Origin: Streptomyces bambusae | GTDB lineage: Bacteria > Actinomycetota > Actinomycetes > Streptomycetales > Streptomycetaceae | Length of the DNA: 64,000 nucleotides | NCBI RefSeq assembly: GCF_020532645.1 | Contig: NZ_JAJAUZ010000028.1 | Coordinates: 35,989-99,988, forward strand | Reading direction: 5' to 3' | In this document: one piece after another, positions 16,222-24,912 of the stretch | How the letters are laid out: the number at the start of each line of letters is the position of its first letter | Numbering within the stretch: position 1 is the first letter of the stretch | The notes under the pieces: generated by a model | What the model was told of the DNA's origin: nothing | The model's database searches: none | Seen by the model: only the letters and a program-made list of their open reading frames with translations | Program-made: the position numbers and the translations under genes

Positions 16222-17829
16222 ATGACACCAAAACTGACGAGGCGTCACCTACTGGGACTCGGCGCGCTACAGACCGCAGCCGTGCTCGGATTGACGAGAA
16301 TCGGCCTGGAACCGGCCAGGGCCGAGGACCGGGACCACGCCCCGGCCGTGGTGGTCGGCTCCGGATACGGCGCCGCCGTGGCCGCCCTCCGCCTGGGCCG
16401 GGCCGGCGTGCGGACCGTCGTCCTGGAGATGGGCCGGCTGTGGGACTCCGCCGGCCCCGACGGCAAGGTGTTCCCCTCCACCTCCGCCCCCGACCACCGC
16501 TCCATGTGGTTCCGCACCAGGACCGAAGCCCCCCTGGCCCAGTTCCTCTGGCTCGACGTCGTCAACCGGAACATCACCCCGTACCCCGGCGTCCTCGACC
16601 GCGTCCACCACGGCGACATGTCCGTCTACGTCGGCCGCGGCGTCGGCGGCGGCTCCCTCGTCAACGGCGGCATGGCACCCACGCCCCGCCGCTCGTACTT
16701 CACCGAGGTCTTCCCCGGTGTCGACGCCGACGAGATGTACGGCACGTACTTCCCGCGCGCCCGCCGCATGCTCGGGGTCAACGACATCGACCCGGCCTGG
16801 TTCGAGTCCACCGAGTGGTACCGGTTCGCCCGGGTCTCCCGCAAGCACGCCGCCAGGACCGGCCTGAAGACCGTCTTCGTCCCCAACGTCTACGACTTCG
16901 CGTACATGCAGCGCGAAGCGGCCGGCACCGCACCCCGGTCCGCGCTCGCCGGCGAGGTCATCTACGGCAACAACCACGGCAAGAAGAGCCTCGACAAGAC
17001 CTACCTGGCCGAGGCGGTCGGCACCGGCAACGTCACCATCGAGACCCTCCGGCGCGTCACCGCCGTCCGCCGCGAGCCCGACGGCACCTACGTCCTCACC
17101 GTCCGCACCATCGACCTGGCCGGCCGGGTCACCGGGACCCGCGAACTGGGGTGCCGGCAGCTGTTCCTGGGCGCCGGCAGCCTCGGCACCACCGAGATCC
17201 TGCTGCGGGCCCGCGAGACCGGCGCGCTCCCCGGGCTCAGCCCCGAAGTCGGGCTCGGCTGGGGTCCCAACGGCAACGTCATGACCGCCCGCGCCAACCA
17301 CCTGTGGGACACCGTCGGGGCCCACCAGGCCACCATGCCCGCCCTCGGCATCGACGACTGGGACAACGCGGCCAACCCGGTCTTCGCCGAGATCGCCCCG
17401 CTGCCCATGGGCCTGGAGCACTGGATCTCGATGTACCTGGCCATCACGAAGAACCCGGAACGCGGCCGGTTCAGCTACGACCCGGCCACCGACTCCGCCC
17501 GGCTGCACTGGACGCGGGACCAGAACACCCCGTCCGTCAATGCCGCCAGATGCCTCTTCGACCGCGTCAACCGGTCCAACTTCACGGTCTACCGCCACGA
17601 CCTGTTCGGCGGCAACCGGGCGTTCGCCGACGACTTCACGTACCACCCGCTGGGCGGCTGCGTGCTCGGCCGGGCCACCGACCTGCACGGCCGGGTGAAG
17701 GGGTGCACGAACCTGTACGTCACCGACGGCTCGCTCGTGCCCGGCTCGCTCGGCGTCAACCCGTTCGTCACCATCACCGCCCTCGCCGAGCGGAACATGG
17801 ACCGGATCCTCGCCGAGGACCCCCGCTGA
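16222..17829 (+). CDS. choA: Cholesterol oxidase (GMC family, secreted)
   Basis: A 535-aa FAD enzyme that oxidises and isomerises 3-beta-hydroxysterols. The N-terminus has a twin-arginine signal (RRHLLGLGAL), then the FAD loop VGSGYGAAVAALRLG. Catalytic residues of Streptomyces ChoA are all present: E390 in FAEIAP, H475 in YHPLGGC and N513 in GVNPF, each offset by ~28 from the mature-enzyme numbers 361/447/485. Conserved blocks such as FLWLDVVNRNI and YGNNHGKKSLDKTYL match the non-covalent-FAD class. ATG 16222 gives the compact Tat signal; upstream in-frame starts would add an unneeded extension. Confidence 0.93.
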   Translation: MTPKLTRRHLLGLGALQTAAVLGLTRIGLEPARAEDRDHAPAVVVGSGYGAAVAALRLGRAGVRTVVLEMGRLWDSAGPDGKVFPSTSAPDHRSMWFRTRTEAPLAQFLWLDVVNRNITPYPGVLDRVHHGDMSVYVGRGVGGGSLVNGGMAPTPRRSYFTEVFPGVDADEMYGTYFPRARRMLGVNDIDPAWFESTEWYRFARVSRKHAARTGLKTVFVPNVYDFAYMQREAAGTAPRSALAGEVIYGNNHGKKSLDKTYLAEAVGTGNVTIETLRRVTAVRREPDGTYVLTVRTIDLAGRVTGTRELGCRQLFLGAGSLGTTEILLRARETGALPGLSPEVGLGWGPNGNVMTARANHLWDTVGAHQATMPALGIDDWDNAANPVFAEIAPLPMGLEHWISMYLAITKNPERGRFSYDPATDSARLHWTRDQNTPSVNAARCLFDRVNRSNFTVYRHDLFGGNRAFADDFTYHPLGGCVLGRATDLHGRVKGCTNLYVTDGSLVPGSLGVNPFVTITALAERNMDRILAEDPR

Positions 17830-17831
17830 CC

Positions 17832-17856
17832 CGGCCGGCCGAAGACCGGCCGGCCG
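17832..17856. terminator. Shared terminator between convergent choA and fadD
   Basis: CGGCCGGCC and GGCCGGCCG make a 9-bp stem with a 7-nt loop in the 33-nt gap between the two convergent stops. Being symmetrical, it can serve both strands. Confidence 0.65.
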
Positions 17857-17862
17857 CACCCG

Positions 17863-19659
17863 TCAGCCCCGGTACAGGGCCTCGATCTCGTCCGCGAAGT
17901 CCTTCGCCACCACGTTCCGCTTGAGCTTCAGCGACGGCGTGATGTGGCCCGACTCCTCCGTGAACTGGGAGCCGAGGATCCGGAACTTCCGCACCGACTC
18001 CGCCTTGGAGACCGCCGCGTTGCCGTCGTCGACGGCCTTCTGCACCGCGGCGAGCAGGTCCGGGTCCTCGCGCAGCGAGGCCGCCGTGGCGCCCGCCGGC
18101 TTGCCGTGCTCCTGCACCCAGCGGCCCAGGAACTCCTCGTCGATGGTGACGAGCGCACCGACGAACGGCCGCGCGTCGCCGACCACCATGCACTCCGCGA
18201 CCAGCGCGTGCGCGCGGATCCGGTCCTCGATGACCGCCGGGGCGACGTTCTTGCCGCCCGCCGTCACCAGGATCTCCTTCTTGCGGCCGGTGATCGCCAG
18301 GTAGCCGTCCTCGTCGAGGGTGCCGACGTCACCGGTGTGGAACCAGCCGTCGGTCAGCGCCTCGGCCGTGGCCGCCTCGTTCTGCCAGTAGCCCGCGAAC
18401 ACGTGCTCGCCGTGCAGCAGCACCTCGCCGTCGTCCGCGATCCGCACCACCGAGCCCGGCAGCGGCTGGCCCACCGTGCCGATCTTCTGGCGGTCCCACG
18501 GGTTGAAGGCGGTGGCCGCGCAGGACTCCGTCAGGCCGTAGCCCTCCAGGACCGTGAAGCCGATGCCGCGGAAGAAGTGGCCCAGCCGCTCGCCCAGCGG
18601 GGCGCCGCCGGAGATCGCGTACTCGCCGCGCCCGCCGAGCACCGTGTGCAGCTTCGAGTAGACCAGCTTCGAGAAGATCTTGTGCTTGAGCCGCAGGCCC
18701 AGACCCGGACCGCCCGGCGCGTCCAGCGCCCGGCTGTACGCGATGGCGGTGTCGGCGGCCGCGTCGAAGATCCGGCCCTTGCCGTCGGCCTGCGCCTTCG
18801 CGCGCGCCGAGTTGTAGACCTTCTCGAAGACGCGCGGCACACCGAGGATCAGGGTGGGCCGGAAGCCCGCCAGCTCGTCGGTGAGGTTCTTGATGTCCGG
18901 TACGCAGCCCAGCCGGATCGGCGCCAGTACGGACGCCACCTCGACCAGCCGCCCGAACACGTGGGCCGCCGGGAGGAACAGCAGGACCGAGCACTCGCCG
19001 GTGCGGAACAGCGGCTTCAGCCGCTCCACCACGTTGCCGCACTCCGCGAAGAAGTTGCGGTGGGTGAGCACGCAGCCCTTGGGGCGGCCGGTGGTGCCGG
19101 AGGTGTAGACGATGGTGGCCGGGTCGTCGGCGTTCGCCACCGAGCTGCGCTCGTCGACCTGCTCGTCGGTGATCCCGGCGCCCGCGGTGCGCAGCTCGTC
19201 GAGCGCACCCGCGTCGATCTGCCACACGTGAGCCAGCGCCGGCAGCTGCTCGCGCAGACCCGCGACCGCCTCCGCGTGCCCGGCGCTCTCGACGACGACG
19301 GCCGTCGCGCCGGAGTCGCCGAGGATCCACTGGATCTGCTCGGGGGAGCTGGTCTCGTACACAGGTACGGTCACCGCGCCCGCCGACCAGATCGCGAAGT
19401 CGATCAGCACCCACTCGTAGCGGGTGCGGGAGATCAGGGCCACCCGGTCGCCGGGCTTGACGCCCGCGGCGATCAGGCCCTTGGCGGCAGCCCGCACCTC
19501 GGCCAGGAACGCGGTCGCGGTGACGTCCTGCCACACGCCGTCGACCTTGCGGCCCATGACGGCGGTGTCCGGGTGCTGAGCTGCGTTGCGGCGGATGAGA
19601 TCCGTGAGATTCCCGTCCGACGGGACCTCGTACAGGGCCGGAAGGCTGAACTCGCGCAA
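17863..19659 (-). CDS. fadD: Long-chain acyl-CoA synthetase (FadD15-type)
   Basis: A 598-aa adenylate-forming enzyme that activates long-chain fatty acids to acyl-CoA. The P-loop-like motif YTSGTTGRPKGCVLTH, the EGYGLTES block and the TGRKKEILVTAGGKNVAP hinge/A10 region are all present, with the length of the FadD15 group. The start is TTG 19659 (LREFSLPALYEVPS), chosen because AGGAG (19669-19673) lies 9 nt upstream; the in-frame ATG at 19683 has no ribosome site. Upstream lies an inverted repeat that could be an operator. Divergent from the phosphoesterase gene. Confidence 0.92.
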   Translation of the reverse strand: MREFSLPALYEVPSDGNLTDLIRRNAAQHPDTAVMGRKVDGVWQDVTATAFLAEVRAAAKGLIAAGVKPGDRVALISRTRYEWVLIDFAIWSAGAVTVPVYETSSPEQIQWILGDSGATAVVVESAGHAEAVAGLREQLPALAHVWQIDAGALDELRTAGAGITDEQVDERSSVANADDPATIVYTSGTTGRPKGCVLTHRNFFAECGNVVERLKPLFRTGECSVLLFLPAAHVFGRLVEVASVLAPIRLGCVPDIKNLTDELAGFRPTLILGVPRVFEKVYNSARAKAQADGKGRIFDAAADTAIAYSRALDAPGGPGLGLRLKHKIFSKLVYSKLHTVLGGRGEYAISGGAPLGERLGHFFRGIGFTVLEGYGLTESCAATAFNPWDRQKIGTVGQPLPGSVVRIADDGEVLLHGEHVFAGYWQNEAATAEALTDGWFHTGDVGTLDEDGYLAITGRKKEILVTAGGKNVAPAVIEDRIRAHALVAECMVVGDARPFVGALVTIDEEFLGRWVQEHGKPAGATAASLREDPDLLAAVQKAVDDGNAAVSKAESVRKFRILGSQFTEESGHITPSLKLKRNVVAKDFADEIEALYRG

Positions 19660-19710
19660 GACTGCTGCTCCTCTGGGCGCCATCGCCACGGTGTGGACCG
19701 ACCGGACGTT

Positions 19711-19727
19711 ACCCACCGGTAGTGGGT
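19711..19727 (-). promoter_or_regulatory. Possible operator upstream of fadD
   Basis: ACCCAC-CGGTA-GTGGGT is a 17-bp inverted repeat that also contains TACC-N4-GGTA. It lies about 50 nt upstream of the fadD start, a position suited to a TetR- or GntR-type regulator of fatty-acid genes. The regulator is not identified. Confidence 0.35.
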
Positions 19728-19933
19728 TCCGGATAGAGGGAACCGGCCAGATGTTCCATGCGTCACACGCCGCGCTCCTCCCTGGCCGACAGTAGTCGAC
19801 ACGGTTTGCGACCAGGAAGTAACCGCAGGTAGGGCGCCCGTGTGCGGGTCGCGACAGCACACCCGGCCGGCCCCGCCCCACCCGTCCCACCGCCCCCTAC
19901 CGGCCGCGCCCGGCCGCCCCTAGGGTGATCCGC

Positions 19934-20716
19934 ATGGGTGGCAGCAGGCGCAGCACACGAGTCCACGTCGTCAGCGACGTCCACGGCAACACCGAGGCGC
20001 TCGCCCGCGCCGGCGAGGGCGCCGACGCCCTGATCTGCCTGGGCGACCTGGTCCTCTTCCTCGACTACGCCGACCATTCGCGCGGCATCTTCCCCGAGCT
20101 CTTCGGCGCCGAGAACGCAGGACTGATCGTGAAGCTCCGCACCGAGCGCCGCTTCGACGAGGCCCGCCGCCTCGGCGCCCGGCTCTGGTCCGGCCTGGAC
20201 CGCGAGGCCCTCATCGAGGAGGGCGTGCGCCGCCAGTACGCCGAGATGTTCGCCGCGTTCCCCACCCCGACCTACGCCACGTACGGCAACGTCGACGTCC
20301 CCCACCTGTGGCCCGAGTACGCCCGGCCCGGCACCACCGTCCTCGACGGCGAACGCACCGAGATCGGCGGGCTGGTCTTCGGCTTCGTCGGCGGCGGCCT
20401 GCCCTCCCCGATGCGCACCCCCTACGAGGTCGACGTCGACGAGTACGCCGCCAAGGTCGAGGCCCTCGGCGAGGTCGACGTGCTCTGCTCGCACATCCCG
20501 CCCGAGGTCCCCGAACTCTGCTACGACACCGTCGCCCGCCGCTTCGAACGCGGCAGCACCGCCCTCCTCGACGCGATCCACCGCACCCGGCCCCGGTACG
20601 CGCTCTTCGGCCACGTCCACCAGCCCATGGCCCGCCGCATGCGCATCGGCGCCACGGAATGCGTGAACGTCGGCCACTTCGCCGCGACCGGGCGCCCCTG
20701 GGCCCTGGAGTGGTGA
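19934..20716 (+). CDS. Calcineurin-like metallophosphoesterase
   Basis: A 260-aa phosphoesterase with the family metal ligands in order: VVSDVHGN (DxH), CLGDLV (GD), TYGNVDVP (GN[HD]-type), CSHIPPE and FGHVHQP (GHxH). These bind two metals at the active site. The substrate, a phosphodiester or phosphoprotein, cannot be told from sequence. ATG 19934 is preferred over GTG 19925 because AGGGTGA lies just upstream. It begins a run of co-directional genes (SRPBCC, ArsA-like, DUF5304, glkA). Confidence 0.88.
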   Translation: MGGSRRSTRVHVVSDVHGNTEALARAGEGADALICLGDLVLFLDYADHSRGIFPELFGAENAGLIVKLRTERRFDEARRLGARLWSGLDREALIEEGVRRQYAEMFAAFPTPTYATYGNVDVPHLWPEYARPGTTVLDGERTEIGGLVFGFVGGGLPSPMRTPYEVDVDEYAAKVEALGEVDVLCSHIPPEVPELCYDTVARRFERGSTALLDAIHRTRPRYALFGHVHQPMARRMRIGATECVNVGHFAATGRPWALEW

Positions 20717-20797
20717 CCGGCGCGGTGCGCGGTAGCCTTCACGCGGCGCCGCGCGGCGCCTGTTCACCGCGAAACCACCTCTGGAGGAGCCGCAGCG

Positions 20798-21238
20798 ATG
20801 GCGGAACACACGAGCTCTAGCATCACCATCGAGGCGGCCCCGGCCGACGTCATGGCCGTGATCGCCGACTTCGCCCGCTACCCGGAGTGGACCGGCGAGG
20901 TGAAGGAGGCCGAGGTGCTCGCCACCGACGGCCAGGGCCGCGCCGAGCAGGTCCGGCTGCTGCTCGACGCGGGCGCCATCAAGGACGACCACACCCTCGC
21001 CTACACCTGGACCGGCGCCGACGAAGTCAGCTGGACCCTGGTCAAGTCGCAGATGCTGCGGGTCCTGGACGGCTCGTACAAGCTGGCCGGGCTCGGCGGC
21101 AGCCGCACCGAGGTCACCTACCAGCTGACCGTCGACGTGAAGATCCCCATGCTCGGCATGATCAAGCGCAAGGCCGAGAAGGTCATCATCGACCGCGCCC
21201 TCGCCGGCCTGAAGAAGCGCGTCGAGTCCGGCAAGTAG
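20798..21238 (+). CDS. SRPBCC (polyketide cyclase/START-like) protein
   Basis: A 146-aa protein with the helix-grip fold pattern: SSITIEAAPADVMAVIADFARYPEWTGEVKEAEV at the N-terminus and a long C-terminal helix (ALAGLKKRVESGK). Such proteins bind hydrophobic ligands in a deep pocket; some are aromatases/cyclases, but nothing here ties it to a polyketide cluster. GGAGGAG lies 9 nt before the ATG. It is 81 nt after the phosphoesterase and 111 nt before the ArsA-like ATPase. Confidence 0.88.
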   Translation: MAEHTSSSITIEAAPADVMAVIADFARYPEWTGEVKEAEVLATDGQGRAEQVRLLLDAGAIKDDHTLAYTWTGADEVSWTLVKSQMLRVLDGSYKLAGLGGSRTEVTYQLTVDVKIPMLGMIKRKAEKVIIDRALAGLKKRVESGK

Positions 21239-21349
21239 GCCCCACCGCCCCACGCATCCGCCGCCCCCGCCCGGACCGCCCGGCGGGGGTGGCGGCCGTC
21301 ACCCGCCGGTCACCCGCCGGCGCGCCCCCTCACACGGCAAGCGAGCACC

Positions 21350-22492
21350 ATGCGCACCCTCCTCGTCACCGGCCCCGGCGGGTCCGGCCGCACCACCGTG
21401 GCCGCCGCCACCGCCCTGGCCGCCGCCGGCCGCGGCGAGCGGGTGCTCCTCGTCGGCGGGGCGCTGCCCGAGCTGCCCGTGCACCCGCTGCTGGAGACCG
21501 TACGGCTGGACCCGGACGCCCGGTTCCGCGCCGAGATCGTCGCCCTCCAGGAGCGCGGCGGAGCCGTCTTCGACCTGCTCGGGGCCCGGCCGCTGCAGGC
21601 CGAGGAGCTGACCGCGGTGCCCGGCGCCGAGCAGTTCGCCCTGCTGCGCGCGCTGCGCCGGGCCGCCGACGGCGGCGCGTACGACCTGGTCGTCGCCGAT
21701 CTGCCGCCGGTCCGCGAAGCCGTCGACCTGCTGGCCCTGCCCGCCCAGCTGCGCCGCTACCTGCGCCGCCTGATCCCCGCCGAACGGCAGGCCGCCCGCT
21801 CGCTGCGCCCGGTCCTCGCCCAGCTCGCCGGCGTCCCGATGCCCGCCCAGTGGCTGTACGAGACCGCCGACCGCTGGAACGCGGAACTGGCCGCCGTACA
21901 GGCCGTGATCGAATCCGACACCACCGCCGTCCGGCTGGTCGCCGAGCCCGGCCCGGCCGGCGCGGCCGCCGTCCGCGCCGCCGTCACCGCCCTCGCCCTC
22001 CACCAGCTCCCGCTCGACCTGCTCGTCGCCAACCGGGTCGTGCCCGGCGGCTCCGCCTACCCCTGGCTGGCCGGCCTCGCCGCCCAGCAGGACTCCTGCC
22101 TGCACGACTGGACGGCCGCCGGGCTCGCGCCCGCCGCGCTCCCGCACCTGGGCCGCGACCCGCGCGGCGCCGCCGACCTGGCCCGGCTCGACGCCGGACC
22201 CGGCAGCCGGACCCGTCGCGCCGCCTGGGAGGTGGAGGACCTGCGGGCCGAGGACGGGGTGCTGGTGTGGCGGGTCCCGCTGCCCGGCGCCACCAGGGAG
22301 GGGCTGGACCTGGTCCGGCGCGGCGACGAGCTGCTGCTCACCGCCGGCCCGCACCGGAGGATCGTTTCGCTGCCGGCCGCCCTGCGCCGCTGCACCGTCT
22401 CCGGCGCCGCCCTGCGCGACGGCGAACTCCGGATCCGCTTCACCCCCGACCCCGCCCTCTGGCCCACCGGCCAGGTCGGCCCCACCCCCTGA
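21350..22492 (+). CDS. ArsA/Get3-like ATPase with altered P-loop
   Basis: A 380-aa SIMIBI-class NTPase of the ArsA family. The N-terminal deviant Walker A is GPGGSGRTT (residues 8-16), where canonical ArsA has GKGGVGKS/T: both the signature lysine and the P-loop lysine are replaced (by Pro and Arg). The Asp-containing strand DLVVADLPP and an ArsA-like C-terminal domain (LRRCTVSGAALRDGELRIRF, HSP20-like beta segment) remain. It may bind nucleotide weakly or act as a scaffold. The clustered SRPBCC and DUF5304 genes suggest a conserved streptomycete module of unknown function. Confidence 0.75.
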   Translation: MRTLLVTGPGGSGRTTVAAATALAAAGRGERVLLVGGALPELPVHPLLETVRLDPDARFRAEIVALQERGGAVFDLLGARPLQAEELTAVPGAEQFALLRALRRAADGGAYDLVVADLPPVREAVDLLALPAQLRRYLRRLIPAERQAARSLRPVLAQLAGVPMPAQWLYETADRWNAELAAVQAVIESDTTAVRLVAEPGPAGAAAVRAAVTALALHQLPLDLLVANRVVPGGSAYPWLAGLAAQQDSCLHDWTAAGLAPAALPHLGRDPRGAADLARLDAGPGSRTRRAAWEVEDLRAEDGVLVWRVPLPGATREGLDLVRRGDELLLTAGPHRRIVSLPAALRRCTVSGAALRDGELRIRFTPDPALWPTGQVGPTP

Positions 22493-22571
22493 AACGGCAC
22501 CCCCCGTTCGGGTACGGTCGAAGGTGACAGAGCACCCCGCGGCCCCGCCCGCCGCCGTCCCAGGAGCCGCC

Positions 22572-23000
22572 ATGAGCGAGGCCCACGACCGCACCGACGA
22601 CGACGCCTGGGCGAAGGCCTGCGCCGAGGACCTCGCCGCCGAGCAGGCCCGGATCCGCGCCGAGCAGGGCGGCTCCTCGGCCACCGGCAGCGCGGCGGAG
22701 GAACTGCTCAAGCTGGTCGACGCCGTGGCCGACAAGGTCGCGGCACTCAACAACCCGCTGCTCGGCGCCGCCGCCCAGGGCGCCGTCCGCCAGTTCGTCA
22801 ACCAGGCGAAGTCCGCGGTGGAGCCCGTCATCGAGCGCAACCCGCAGGTCTTCGACCACCTCGCGGCCGCCGGCTCCGAACTCCTCGCCGCCTACCGGTC
22901 CGCGGTCGAAGGCCACGAGCGCCGCTGGACCCGCGGCCCCGACGGCGACGGCCCGGAGGACGGCGCCGGCGGCCGGTCGGAGCGCATCGACCTCGACTGA
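22572..23000 (+). CDS. DUF5304-family protein
   Basis: A 142-aa acidic, helical protein (EELLKLVDAVADKVAALNNPLLGAAAQGAVRQFVNQAKSA). It has no signal peptide or membrane segment and a disordered, charged C-terminus. ATG 22572 has AGGAG 5 nt upstream; the further-upstream in-frame GTG lacks one. The family is streptomycete-specific as far as I know, and function is unknown. It lies between the ArsA-like ATPase and glkA. Confidence 0.75.
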   Translation: MSEAHDRTDDDAWAKACAEDLAAEQARIRAEQGGSSATGSAAEELLKLVDAVADKVAALNNPLLGAAAQGAVRQFVNQAKSAVEPVIERNPQVFDHLAAAGSELLAAYRSAVEGHERRWTRGPDGDGPEDGAGGRSERIDLD

Positions 23001-23061
23001 GGCACCCCCGCCCTCGGGTACGGTGGGCCCTGGCGGGGTTTGACCGGAAACCGAGGGACTA

Positions 23062-24003
23062 ATGGGACTCACCATCGGCGTCGACATCGGCGGCACGAAG
23101 ATCGCGGCCGGAGTGGTCGACGAAGAGGGCACCATCCTTGAGACGTACAAGGTGCCCACCCCGCCGACCGCGGACGGCGTGACGGACGCGATCTGCACCG
23201 CCGTGGCCGAGGTCAGCAGCGGCCACACCATCGAGGCCGTCGGCATCGGCGCCGCCGGATACGTCGACGACAAGCGCGCCACCGTGCTCTTCGCCCCCAA
23301 CATCAACTGGCGCCACGAGCCGCTCAAGGACAAGGTCGAGCAGCGCATCGGCCTGCCCGTGGTCGTCGAGAACGACGCCAACTGCGCCGCCTGGGGCGAG
23401 TACCGCTTCGGCGCCGGCCAGGGCCACGAGGACGTCATCTGCATCACCCTCGGCACCGGCCTCGGCGGCGGCATCATCATCGGCAACAAGCTGCGCCGCG
23501 GCCGGTTCGGCGTGGCCGCCGAGTTCGGCCACATCCGGGTCGTCCCCGACGGCCTGCTGTGCGGCTGCGGCAGCCAGGGCTGCTGGGAGCAGTACGCCTC
23601 CGGCCGCGCGCTCGTCCGGTACGCGAAGCAGCGCGCCAACGCCACCCCCGAGCACGCCCGGATCCTCCTCGGCCTCGGCGACGGCACCGTCGACGGCATC
23701 GAGGGCAAGCACGTCAGCGCCGCCGCCCGGCAGGGCGACAAGGTCGCCGTCGACTCGTTCCGCGAGCTGGCCCGCTGGGCCGGCGCCGGTCTCGCCGACC
23801 TGGCCTCGCTCTTCGACCCGTCCGCGTTCATCGTCGGCGGCGGCGTCTCCGACGAGGGCGACCTCGTCCTCGACCCGATCCGCAAGTCCTTCCGCCGCTG
23901 GCTGATCGGCGGCCAGTGGCGGCCGCACGCGCAGGTCCTCGCCGCCCAGCTCGGCGGCAAGGCCGGCCTGGTCGGCGCCGCCGACCTCGCCCGCCAGGGC
24001 TGA
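23062..24003 (+). CDS. glkA: ROK-family glucokinase
   Basis: A 313-aa ATP:glucose phosphotransferase, nearly identical over its length to the GlkA of S. coelicolor as I remember it. GlkA phosphorylates glucose and is required for glucose repression in Streptomyces. The ATP loop is GVDIGGTKIAAG; the active-site Asp lies in VENDANCAAWGE. The ROK zinc site is C167-x-C169 with C174 (LLCGCGSQGCWEQ). ATG 23062. Regulation is reported to be largely post-translational in Streptomyces; no operator is obvious upstream. Confidence 0.96.
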   Translation: MGLTIGVDIGGTKIAAGVVDEEGTILETYKVPTPPTADGVTDAICTAVAEVSSGHTIEAVGIGAAGYVDDKRATVLFAPNINWRHEPLKDKVEQRIGLPVVVENDANCAAWGEYRFGAGQGHEDVICITLGTGLGGGIIIGNKLRRGRFGVAAEFGHIRVVPDGLLCGCGSQGCWEQYASGRALVRYAKQRANATPEHARILLGLGDGTVDGIEGKHVSAAARQGDKVAVDSFRELARWAGAGLADLASLFDPSAFIVGGGVSDEGDLVLDPIRKSFRRWLIGGQWRPHAQVLAAQLGGKAGLVGAADLARQG

Positions 24004-24078
24004 CCGCCCTCCGGTTCCGTGCAAGCCGCCCGCCGCGCCCTCTGGGGCCGCGGCGGGCGGCTGCCTATGTTGGGCGCC

Positions 24079-24825
24079 ATGGACCTGCCCAACTCCCGTA
24101 CCGAAGCCGATGGTTCCGCCGTGATCCGGGTGCTGAGCTACAACATCCGGTCGCTGCGCGACGACGAGGAGGCACTGGCCCGGGTCATCCGGGCCTGTGC
24201 ACCCGACCTCGTCTTCGTGCAGGAGGCCCCGATCTTCTTCCGCTGGCGCAAACACGCGGCCCGGCTGGCCGCCAAGACCGACCTGGTGGTGCTCGGCGGT
24301 GGCGCCACCGCCGCCGGCCCGCTGCTCCTGTGCTCCCTGCGGGCCACCGTCGAACGCACCGAGGACGTCCTGCTGCCCCGCACCCCCGGCCTGCACCGGC
24401 GCGGCTTCGCCACCGCCGTCGTCCGGATCGCCGGCGCCCGGCTCGGCGTCCTCAGCGCCCACCTCTCGCTCCAGGCCGCCGAACGCACGGCCCAGGCCGG
24501 GCTGCTCCTCGACCGGCTCGGCAGCATGGACACACTGCACGCCGTGGCCGCCGGCGACCTCAACGACGAACCCGGCGGCGCCGCCTTCCGCAGGCTCGCC
24601 GGCCCGCTCCAGGACTGCCGCGAGGTCCGCCCCTGGGGCGGCGACCTCACCTGGCCCGCCCACGCCCCGCGCAAACGCATCGACGCCGTCCTCGCCACCC
24701 CCGGCATCGAGGTCCTCGGCTGCGGCGTGCCCACCGGCCTGCCCGGTCTCAGCCCCGCCGACCTCGCCGCCGCCACCGACCACCTGCCCGTCCTGGCCGC
24801 CCTCCGGGTCCCGGCCGCGGCCTGA
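24079..24825 (+). CDS. Endonuclease/exonuclease/phosphatase family protein
   Basis: A 248-aa EEP-superfamily hydrolase: VLSYNIRSL (Asn of the metal site), FVQEAPIFF (metal-binding Glu), GVLSAHLSLQ, VAAGDLNDEPG (catalytic Asp-Asn) and TDHLPVLA (SDH-type His). The substrate may be DNA, a phosphoinositide or another phosphodiester. ATG 24079 is used; ATG 24067 is an equally possible start. A strong bidirectional terminator follows. Confidence 0.85.
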   Translation: MDLPNSRTEADGSAVIRVLSYNIRSLRDDEEALARVIRACAPDLVFVQEAPIFFRWRKHAARLAAKTDLVVLGGGATAAGPLLLCSLRATVERTEDVLLPRTPGLHRRGFATAVVRIAGARLGVLSAHLSLQAAERTAQAGLLLDRLGSMDTLHAVAAGDLNDEPGGAAFRRLAGPLQDCREVRPWGGDLTWPAHAPRKRIDAVLATPGIEVLGCGVPTGLPGLSPADLAAATDHLPVLAALRVPAAA

Positions 24826-24851
24826 GCACGCACACCCGGAACAGCAGAAGA

Positions 24852-24889
24852 CCCCGCCCCCGCCGCCCTGTACGGCGGCGGAGGCGGGG
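24852..24889. terminator. Bidirectional terminator between convergent genes
   Basis: CCCCGCC pairs with GGCGGGG, and CCGCCGCC with GGCGGCGG, with one C-A mismatch between the two helices and a 6-nt loop. The 15-bp stem stands between the EEP gene and the convergent membrane-protein gene. Confidence 0.85.
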
Positions 24890-24912
24890 CCGAAGACACC
24901 CGCGCGGGGCGG

